Below, piece after piece: positions 6,762-12,643 of a stretch of 13,280 bases of DNA. How positions within the stretch are numbered: position 1 is the stretch's first letter; every line of letters starts with the position of its first letter. The position numbers and the translations under genes were made by a program. This stretch comes from Brevundimonas sp. UBA7534 (GTDB lineage: Bacteria; Pseudomonadota; Alphaproteobacteria; Caulobacterales; Caulobacteraceae), in NCBI RefSeq assembly GCF_002479325.1, contig NZ_DLMO01000030.1, positions 1 through 13,280 of the forward strand, read 5' to 3'. The notes beneath the pieces were generated by a model. That model saw nothing but the letters and a program-made list of their open reading frames with translations. It was not told where the DNA came from and did no database searches.

Positions 6762-6812
6762 GAGCGAAATCTGAGCCGAGTTGGACGGCGTCCAACTCAA
6801 CCGATTTCGCTC
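6762..6812. terminator. Nested inverted repeat between convergent genes; terminator or REP-like element
   Basis: Outer arms GAGCGAAATC (6762-6771) and GATTTCGCTC (6803-6812) enclose inner arms GAGTTGGAC (6778-6786) and GTCCAACTC (6790-6798) around a GGC loop. The last base is also the last base of the stop codon of the minus-strand gene (stop 6812-6814). Its placement after two convergent genes fits a bidirectional terminator. The two-stem composition is more elaborate than a simple terminator and resembles dispersed intergenic palindromes; copies elsewhere would decide. Confidence 0.7.
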
Positions 6813-7966
6813 TAGGCGGCGGCCCGCCCCGCCATGTCGGCGATCTCGCCCCGGCCCAGAAGGCCGGTCTCGAAGTCCATGAAGATGTCCATCAACTCCT
6901 CGACGTTCACCGCCGGGGCGCCGGGGCCGAAGCGGAAGCGCCAATAGCTGACGATGTGCTGGACCGCGCCCAGCTGGTCGCCCAGGCGCGAGAACATCGA
7001 CGGCGCGTCCAAGAGGAAGTCGCGGAAGGCGATCGGCCGCCCTTCCTGGGTCAGCTTGGCGTAGGCGTCGTCATAGACGCGCAGGGTGCGGCTGACCTCG
7101 TCGCAGGTCTTGATGATCCGCCCGCGCAGCACGTCGCGCCCGCGGGCGATGTATTCCTTGGCCTGGGAATCGACCTTGCCCACCGGGCGGATGGTGCGGA
7201 CCGCCTCGGCCACCGCCGCCACGTCGGTCAGCAGCGCCGCCAGCGTCCACTTGTAATAGAGGAAACCCTTCCAGCAGAAGACGCCTTCCTCGTACTGCTC
7301 GGGCGCCAGCCGCAGCGTCAGACGCAGGGCGTCCAGCTGGTTGCCCGGCGTGTTCGACAGGATCTTGGCCGCCATCCGCGCCGCCGAATCCCGCGAGTCC
7401 GCCGAATCGTCGCCGCCCAGGCTCAACGTCACCAGCGGCTCGATCTCGCTGCGAACGAAGGCGGTCATCCGCTGCAGGTCCGCCTCGCTGATCGAGAAAT
7501 AGCAGGGCGCCGGGTCCAGCCCGCCGCGCCGCAGCTGCTCGCGCAGCAGGAAGGGATCCAGCGAAGGCAGCCGGTCGATCAGGCGCAGGGTCTCGATGTC
7601 CGGATGGGTCGGCGGCACGCCGAACGCCTCCATCATCGCCCGCTCGAAACCGATCTGGTTGACGAAGACGTAGCGGCCGCCGGTCTTCAGGTCGTCGTCC
7701 TCGATCGGGATGACCACCTTGGTCGCCACCTGGCGCCGGCCCGTGAACAGGTCGAACTCGTTGCGCCGCAGCCGATGCTTGATGATCAGGGCGCGGTTCA
7801 GCGCCGGTGTCTTGAAGATCGGCCGCGCCGCCCAGTCGGGGTTGCGCACGGCGCCGTCCGAGCGGCTGTCGCCGTTCTCTTCCCAGACGCGCAGCAGGTT
7901 CAGCACGCGCGCCGTCGAGGCCGAGCCGCGGAGATGTTCGAGGTTGCGGACGGCGCGGTCGGTCAT
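6812..7966 (-). CDS. Conserved-looking protein of unknown function (384 aa)
   Basis: I do not recognise the family. From ATG 7966 it is 384 aa, soluble, without signal peptide or clear membrane helix. Visible features: an N-terminal segment with ARVLNLLRVWEENG, a KVVIPIEDDDLKTGGRY stretch, a middle region with SLDPFLLREQLRR, and an Ala/Leu-rich helical C-terminal half including EYIARGRDVLRGRIIKTCDEVSR and ending VEELMDIFMDFETG. A longer frame opening at 8080 would run back through the TonB receptor terminator, so the 7966 start is preferred; GGTGGGG lies just before it. Even codon use and full-length openness support a real gene. It follows the TonB receptor gene on the same strand but is separated from it by a strong terminator, so it probably has its own promoter. 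Confidence 0.8.
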   Translation of the reverse strand: MTDRAVRNLEHLRGSASTARVLNLLRVWEENGDSRSDGAVRNPDWAARPIFKTPALNRALIIKHRLRRNEFDLFTGRRQVATKVVIPIEDDDLKTGGRYVFVNQIGFERAMMEAFGVPPTHPDIETLRLIDRLPSLDPFLLREQLRRGGLDPAPCYFSISEADLQRMTAFVRSEIEPLVTLSLGGDDSADSRDSAARMAAKILSNTPGNQLDALRLTLRLAPEQYEEGVFCWKGFLYYKWTLAALLTDVAAVAEAVRTIRPVGKVDSQAKEYIARGRDVLRGRIIKTCDEVSRTLRVYDDAYAKLTQEGRPIAFRDFLLDAPSMFSRLGDQLGAVQHIVSYWRFRFGPGAPAVNVEELMDIFMDFETGLLGRGEIADMAGRAAA

Positions 7967-8013
7967 GGCCCCACCATGAACGAGAATGATGACTAAGGGC
8001 TTAGCTTGCGCCG

Positions 8014-8044
8014 AAAAAAGAACAGGGGTCGCCGAAGCGACCCC
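8014..8044 (-). terminator. Rho-independent terminator of the TonB receptor gene
   Basis: On the minus strand, stem GGGGTCGC/GCGACCCC (8037-8044 with 8025-8032) closes a four-base loop (8033-8036), followed a few bases later by six Ts (8019 to 8014). It lies 9 bases past the receptor stop codon and before the start of the next minus-strand gene. A textbook intrinsic terminator. Confidence 0.9.
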
Positions 8045-8052
8045 GGCGCCGA

Positions 8053-10202
8053 TCAGAAGTCCAGGTTGACCGACAGCCACAGGCGGCGCGGCTCCTGATT
8101 GTTCGCATATTCGGTCGCATAGGCGACCGGCGTTCCATAGGGCAGCAGGCGCACGAAATCCTTGTTGAACAGGTTGTAGATCGTCGCATTGACCGACACC
8201 CGGTCATTGACCTGGTACGAGCCGCCCAGGTGGAACAGTTCATAGGCCTTCAGGTCGCCCAGGGCGTCGCGGGCCGCGCCGGCGCCGCGCCAGCGCTCGG
8301 ACCGGTATTCGCCGCGCACCCACGCCGACAGGCTGTCGTTGACGCGCCAGCGCAGCTGGGCGTTGACCATGTGCTCGGGCGTGTCGGTCAGGGGCTGGCC
8401 GGCCTGCGATCCGGTCTTCTGTTCGCTGTCGGTGTAGGTGTAGTTGCCCAACAGGGTCCAGGCGTCGTCCAAGATCCAGCGGGCGGCGGCTTCCAGGCCC
8501 TGCGTCACCGCCTCGTCGATGTTGACGCTCTGCCCGAAGGTGGCGATTCCCGGCCAGAAGCCCACGTCGGCGCAGCCGTCCGTCGCATAGCCGCCCGCGT
8601 CGTATTCCGCCTGCGTCAGGCCGAAGGTGCAGTTGTCGATCGGCACGCCCGAGGCGATCTTGTCCTCGAATCGTTGCGGAAGACCGTCGCATTGGCGCGG
8701 AAGTTCGAGCCGTTGTCGTAATAGACGCCGAATTCCGAGGCGATGCTGGTTTCCGGCGTCAGGGTCGGGGTGCCGATCAACGGCAGCGTGCCCTGGCGGC
8801 CGAAGCCGTTGATGCCCGGCGTCAGTTGCTCCAGGCGCGGGGTCTTGTAGCCCGCGCTGACGCCGCCCTTCAGCGTCCACTGATCGTCGGCGTTCCACAC
8901 CAGATAGGCGCGCGGGCTGACCTGGTCGCCGAAGTCGGAATGCTCGTCGTAACGAACGCCCAGCGTCAGGGCCAGGCGATCGGTGAAGCGCCACTCGTCC
9001 TCGGCGAACAGGGCCCATTGCTCGAAGGTGAAATTGCCCGTCGCCACGCCGTCGATCATCTCGGCGTCCATGTACTGGCCGCCGACCGTGAAGGTGTGGT
9101 TGCGCCATTGGCTGTAGAATTTTGTGTCGAACAGGCTGGTCGTGGTCTCCAGCGTGCGGGGACCGCCTTCGCCAGGGACGCCGCGCGGGATGATGCGGCC
9201 CAGGGTCTCGGTCTTGTTGAGCGACAGGGTCGATTCCAGCGCCCCGAAGCCGACGTCCCAGTTGTGGGCCAGCAGATACTGTTCGCGGTTGAACTCCAGG
9301 AAGTCGTCATAGCCGCCGGCGGCGGTGTTGGTGCCCATCTGGCCTTCGGCGTTGTCGTACCACTGGCTGGCGGCGTCGATGTCCAGCCACAGTTCGTGGC
9401 CGTGGCCCGGCGTCAGGCTGAGCCGCGCGCCGGCGGTCCAGATCTCGTAGGCGGTAGCGCTGCGGCCGAAGCCGGTGACCTCGACCTCGTTCCCGTCGAT
9501 GTCGCGATAGGTCAGGTCGGAGTGCTCGCGCTCGGACCAGGAGCCCCGCAGGGCCAGCCCCAGCCGATCCTCGATCAGCGGCCCCGAGGCGTAGCCGTTG
9601 ACGCCCCAGAAGTCGCCGAACGCGTCGTCGCCCTGAAGGGTGTAGTTGGCGGACAGCGAGCCGCCCCAGGCGTCGCCGACCTTGCGGGTGATGATGTTGA
9701 CGACGCCGCCCATGGCGTCCGAGCCGTACAGGGTGGCCACCGGGCCGCGCACCACCTCGACCCGTTCGATGGCCGAGACCGGCGGCATGAAGCTGGTCGA
9801 GGTCTCGCCGAAGCCGTTGGGCGTCACGCTGCCGGCCGTGTTCTGGCGGCGGCCGTCGATCAGGATCAGGGTGTAATCCGAGCCCATGCCACGGATGTTG
9901 ATGGTCTGGCCGCCGGTCTTGCCCACGCCGGAGCCGGTGTCGACGCCTTCAATGTTGTTCAGGATTTCGGCGATGGAGGTGGCGCGCAGTTCCTCGATCT
10001 CCTGGCGGGGCAGGACGCTGATGGAGGCGGGCGCCTGGGCGATGCGCTGTTCATAGCCCGCCGCCGTCACCACGACGTCGTCGACTTGAGTCGCCGTCGG
10101 GGCCGGGGCCTCCTCGGCGCGCGCGGTCAGACCCGTCAGGGCGGCGAAGGCGGAAACGCCGGCGAAAAGCATCGCGCGGCGCGGCGAAGAAACGAAAGAC
10201 AT
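8053..10202 (-). pseudogene. TonB-dependent siderophore receptor (FepA/CirA-like), one-base frameshift
   Basis: Outer-membrane receptor read in two frames: 10202 to about 8671, then about 8670 to 8053. Adding one base near 8670 turns the broken RND-SRTRS into RNDFEDKIASG and gives one continuous protein of about 716 aa, normal for the family. From ATG 10202 there is a signal peptide ending TARA (residues 26-29), a TonB box DDVVVTA (41-47), a plug with INIRGMGSDYTLILIDGRRQ and ERVEVVRGPVATLYGSDAMGG, then a beta-barrel ending in VNLDF with terminal Phe. The plug motifs suggest a catecholate siderophore or iron-complex ligand; the ligand is not provable from sequence. GGGG lies a few bases before the ATG. 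A Fur-box-like sequence lies just upstream and a strong terminator follows. The break is not in a long homopolymer or repeat, so sequencing error is likelier than phase variation. Confidence 0.88.
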
Positions 10203-10215
10203 GACAGCCCCAAAT

Positions 10216-10232
10216 TTGCGAGCGCTTCTCAA
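10216..10232. promoter_or_regulatory. Fur-box-like site upstream of the TonB receptor
   Basis: TTGCGAGCGCTTCTCAA, 14 bases before the receptor start, resembles Fur boxes of the form TTGCGAATGATTCTCAA with three mismatches. An overlapping related sequence, CATTCGCAA preceded by TTCTCAACAG, occupies 10226-10244. The position fits iron repression of a siderophore receptor. Family knowledge plus inference. Confidence 0.45.
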
Positions 10233-10338
10233 CAGCATTCGCAATGTGTGACCAAGAGGGGTGCGCCGATCCGTCGCAAGGGTCTCACCCTGGGCTGTCC
10301 CGCTGGCGCCCGGGCGGGGCTGGGATTATGACGGGGCC

Positions 10339-10542
10339 ATGCAGCTGTTCGACATTCTCGTCCTGGTCGCCGTGGGGGCCGTCAGCGTCACCCTGGGTCT
10401 GGGGCTCTACTCCCTGTTTCGCGGCGGCGCCTATGCCCGGTCGCATTCCAACCGCCTGATGCGACTGAGGGTCGGCCTGCAGGCGGTGGCGGTCCTGGTG
10501 CTGGTCGCCGGCATGGTCTGGAAAGCGACGAGCCGCGGCTGA
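10339..10542 (+). CDS. HIG1-domain / twin-transmembrane protein
   Basis: 67 aa from ATG 10339 (GACGGGG just upstream). An upstream in-frame ATG at 10261 would add 26 non-hydrophobic residues and is not favoured. Two membrane helices (about 5-25 and 46-62) flank a basic loop with the HIG1-like signature GLYSLFRGGAYA, SNRLMRLRVGLQ. HIG1 proteins in mitochondria associate with respiratory supercomplexes (Rcf1/Hig1); in alphaproteobacteria the role is less clear but a link to cytochrome oxidase has been proposed. Its stop overlaps the next start (TGATG, 10540-10544), so it is coupled to the cobalamin adenosyltransferase. That gene pairing, as I recall it, recurs in alphaproteobacteria. Confidence 0.82.
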   Translation: MQLFDILVLVAVGAVSVTLGLGLYSLFRGGAYARSHSNRLMRLRVGLQAVAVLVLVAGMVWKATSRG

Positions 10543-11114
10543 TGGTGGTCCTGAACAAGATCTACACCCGGACCGGCGACCAGGGCGCGACGCGCCTGGC
10601 GTCGGGCGCCAGCGTGTCCAAGACCGATGCGCGGGTGGCCGCCTATGGCGCGGTGGACGAGTTGAACGCGGTGATCGGCCTGGCCCGCCTGAACAGCGGC
10701 CAGAACGACCGCATCGACGCCATGCTGGGGCGCATTCAGAACGAGCTGTTCGACCTGGGCGCCGACCTGGCCACGCCGCTGGACCCGCCGCCCGCGTGGG
10801 AAGCCCTGCGCATCGTGGAGAGCCAGGTCGAACGCCTGGAGGCCGAGATCGACTGGATGAACGAGAGCATGAAGCCGCTGGACAGCTTCATCCTGCCCGG
10901 CGGCGCGCCTCTATCGGCGCATCTTCACCTGGCGCGCACCGTCTGCCGCCGCGCCGAGCGCGAGGCCGTGGCCTTGGTCGAGACCGGCGCGCCGATCAAC
11001 GCCGAGGCGGTCAAGTATCTGAACCGCCTGTCCGACCACCTGTTCGTCGCCGCCCGCCGGGCCAACGCCAACGGCGCCGGCGACGTGAAGTGGAAACCGG
11101 GCGCGACACGCTAG
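10542..11114 (+). CDS. pduO: PduO-type ATP:cob(I)alamin adenosyltransferase
   Basis: 190 aa, full length. It transfers the adenosyl group from ATP to cob(I)alamin, making coenzyme B12. The ATP-binding TRTGDQG is at 9-15, YGAVDELNA at 35-43, ARTVCRRAERE at 131-141 with the conserved arginines, and LNRLSDHLF at 160-168. All are diagnostic of the PduO/MMAB family rather than CobA or EutT. The start overlaps the HIG1-protein stop by one base. No B12 synthesis or B12-dependent enzyme gene is in the window; methylmalonyl-CoA mutase or ribonucleotide reductase elsewhere would be natural users. No cobalamin riboswitch is visible upstream. Confidence 0.95.
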   Translation: MVVLNKIYTRTGDQGATRLASGASVSKTDARVAAYGAVDELNAVIGLARLNSGQNDRIDAMLGRIQNELFDLGADLATPLDPPPAWEALRIVESQVERLEAEIDWMNESMKPLDSFILPGGAPLSAHLHLARTVCRRAEREAVALVETGAPINAEAVKYLNRLSDHLFVAARRANANGAGDVKWKPGATR

Positions 11115-11126
11115 GCGTCGCGCCCG
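11098..11126. terminator. Hairpin across the pduO stop codon, probable terminator
   Basis: Perfect 10-bp arms CGGGCGCGAC (11098-11107) and GTCGCGCCCG (11117-11126) with a 9-base loop holding the TAG stop of pduO. It lies 11 bases before the stop of the convergent deoxyhypusine-synthase-like gene. On the plus strand the only T-run is a weak TTTT about 20 bases later. Confidence 0.6.
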
Positions 11127-11136
11127 TCCCGTCCGA

Positions 11137-12192
11137 TCAGGCCTTTTCGAACAGCTTCTGCCAGCGGCGCGGCGTGCGGTTCTTCCAGGCGGCGCGGTGA
11201 TAGGCGTCCGAACCGATCAGCGGCACGACGGTAGTGGCCTCAGCGAAGACCATCTGCTCGTGCGTCGTCTGGACCTTGCCCCAGCTCGCCGCCTCCTTGA
11301 GCGTCGAGGAGGAACAGGCGCCGTCGCGCACGTCGGCCACCGTGATCTGGACCGCATAGCGGTGCATCTCGGCCTCCACGCCCAGGATCTCGGCGCAGAC
11401 GACGGTGTCCTGGGCGAAGTTCTTGGGAACGCCGCCGCCGACCATGAACAGGCCGGTGACGCCCGCCGCGATCTTGATGTCGGTCAGTTCGCGGAAGTCG
11501 GCGATGGCGTCCAGCATCATGTAGGGCTGGCCGGCGGCGGCCCGCTCCTTCTGATGCTTGACCAGGCCGAAGCCGGCCGAAGAGTCGACGAAGGCCGGGC
11601 AGAAGATCGGCACGCCCTGCTCATAGGCGGTCTGGATCAGGCTGCCTTCCTTCTTGGCGTTGCCCTCGGACAGCCACTTGCCCATCTCCCAGATGAACTC
11701 ACGGCTGGAATAGCCGCGCGGCTCCAGACGGTTGGCGATCTCCAGGATGGTGTGGTCGCAGGCCTGGAGCTCTTCCTCGTCGATGTAGGTGTCGTAGATC
11801 CGGTCGATGTAGTTGTCGCGCAGGACGTTGTCGTCCACCTCGCCGGCGGCCTGATAGTGCTTGAAGCCCAGGGCCTCGAAGAAATCCATGTCGACGATCG
11901 AGGCGCCGGTGGCGACCACGGCGTCGATCATGCCGAACTTCACCATGTCGCGGTACACGTGCATGCAGCCGCCGGCGGAGGTCGAGCCGGCCAGGATCAG
12001 CCACGGCGAGCAGTCCTGATCTTCCAGCGCCATGTTGAAGATGTCGGCGGCGCGGGCGGTGTCGCGCGACGAGAACGACATCTTGCGCATCGAGTCGATG
12101 ATCGGCCGCGCGTCGAAGGACGTGATGTCGACGTGCTCGACGACGTTCTGCAGCAGCTGGGCCTTGGTGTTCGATTGAACGGGAGTGGTCAT
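11137..12192 (-). CDS. Deoxyhypusine synthase-like (polyamine) enzyme
   Basis: 351 aa. The NAD-binding deoxyhypusine synthase fold is clear: GSTSAGG near 70-75, ATGASIVDMDFFEALG, PIFCPAFVDSS, GLFMVGGGVPKNF, and EAASWGKV with Lys306 at the position of the human active-site Lys329. Where human DHS has KHH (His288, substrate binding), this protein has KNF. Bacteria lack eIF5A, so these homologues act on free polyamines; related enzymes make homospermidine or spermidine-type products by aminobutyl transfer. The polyamine decarboxylase two genes upstream would supply putrescine. The ATG at 12192 has no Shine-Dalgarno: its upstream region is occupied by a 7-bp-repeat block. Specific product unknown. 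Confidence 0.87.
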   Translation of the reverse strand: MTTPVQSNTKAQLLQNVVEHVDITSFDARPIIDSMRKMSFSSRDTARAADIFNMALEDQDCSPWLILAGSTSAGGCMHVYRDMVKFGMIDAVVATGASIVDMDFFEALGFKHYQAAGEVDDNVLRDNYIDRIYDTYIDEEELQACDHTILEIANRLEPRGYSSREFIWEMGKWLSEGNAKKEGSLIQTAYEQGVPIFCPAFVDSSAGFGLVKHQKERAAAGQPYMMLDAIADFRELTDIKIAAGVTGLFMVGGGVPKNFAQDTVVCAEILGVEAEMHRYAVQITVADVRDGACSSSTLKEAASWGKVQTTHEQMVFAEATTVVPLIGSDAYHRAAWKNRTPRRWQKLFEKA

Positions 12193-12195
12193 GGC

Positions 12196-12223
12196 GTGAC
12201 TCGTGAATCGTGAGACGTGAATG
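12196..12223. repeat. Heptamer repeat block, left (GTGANTC-type, four units)
   Basis: Four contiguous 7-base units, each beginning GTGA. The first two, GTGACTC and GTGAATC, fit GTGANTC exactly; the third and fourth (GTGAGAC, GTGAATG) have drifted. GANTC sites are at 12198-12202 and 12205-12209. The block begins 3 bases upstream of the deoxyhypusine-synthase-like start codon and is mirrored by an inverted block at 12616-12643. Confidence 0.88.
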
Positions 12224-12234
12224 AGAGAATGCGC

Positions 12235-12609
12235 TCAGCCTTGCTGGCGTTGCTTCAGTCGCGCCGCCAGGGTGGAGAGCATGCGCCCGATCCGTTCCAT
12301 GTCGGCAAGCAGAGGTTGGAGTTGGTCGGGCGTCAGATAGTTCAGGCGGCCGGCGATGAGAAGGTGGGTTTCGACTTCCGCGAGAGATCCCCGAGCGACT
12401 CCGATGAACTGTATAAACTCGCCGGTTCCCTTCCGACCCGCGCCCTCCGCGATGTTGGCGGCGACGCTGACGGCCGCACGACGAACTTGGCCGATGAGCC
12501 CGAACCGCTCATCCGACGGCCAACCGGCGGAGCACTGATAGACCGCCTCGACCCAGTCGATCGACAGCTTCCAGACATCCAGATCGCGGTGGGTTCGCAA
12601 GTCGGTCAT
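12235..12609 (-). CDS. Four-helix-bundle protein, S23/IVP-like family
   Basis: 124 aa from ATG 12609; an in-frame TTG three codons earlier is less likely. Matches the four-helix-bundle (S23, 23S rRNA intervening-sequence protein) family: DLDVWKLSIDWV near 10-20, FGLIGQVRRAAVSVAANIAEG at about 36-56, then FIQFIGVARGSLAEVETHL and NYLTPDQLQPLLAD. Members were first noted as ORFs inside insertions in 23S rRNA genes; solved relatives are pentameric, and the Avd accessory protein of diversity-generating retroelements shares the fold. The biochemical role is unknown. Here it interrupts a polyamine operon, with 30 bases to the decarboxylase stop and 42 to the next start, and both gaps are filled mainly by inverted heptamer blocks. 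No reverse transcriptase or rRNA sequence is nearby. Confidence 0.9.
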   Translation of the reverse strand: MTDLRTHRDLDVWKLSIDWVEAVYQCSAGWPSDERFGLIGQVRRAAVSVAANIAEGAGRKGTGEFIQFIGVARGSLAEVETHLLIAGRLNYLTPDQLQPLLADMERIGRMLSTLAARLKQRQQG

Positions 12610-12615
12610 GATCGC

Positions 12616-12643
12616 CAATCACGACTCACGAGTCACCCCTCAC
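12616..12643. repeat. Heptamer repeat block, right (inverted, four units)
   Basis: On the minus strand four contiguous 7-base units begin GTGA; the middle two, GTGACTC and GTGAGTC, fit GTGANTC and the outer two (GTGAGGG, GTGATTG) have drifted. GANTC sites are at 12623-12627 and 12630-12634. The block starts 6 bases from the four-helix-bundle ATG and contains the TGA stop (12640-12642) of the decarboxylase. It is inverted relative to the block at 12196-12223. Confidence 0.88.

Noticed and set aside
6095..7996. Plus-strand 633-codon frame overlapping Smr and the unknown gene
   Set aside because: It overlaps Smr in another frame, runs through the nested hairpin and is opposite a well-formed ORF; low-complexity composition.
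7967..8080. 38-residue upstream extension of the unknown gene
   Set aside because: It would run through the strong terminator of the TonB receptor and lacks a ribosome site.
8660..8682. Phase-variable switching of the TonB receptor
   Set aside because: No homopolymer or short tandem repeat at the frameshift that could slip reversibly.
8826..10331. Plus-strand 501-codon frame opposite the TonB receptor
   Set aside because: The minus strand encodes clear plug and barrel motifs; this frame has none.
11197..12213. Plus-strand 338-codon frame opposite the DHS-like gene
   Set aside because: Shadow of a motif-rich minus-strand gene; its own sequence is Gly, Val, His and Asp repetitive without domains.
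12196..12643. Heptamer blocks as a CRISPR array
   Set aside because: Units are 7 bp, contiguous, without spacers, and in two inverted blocks; no cas genes.
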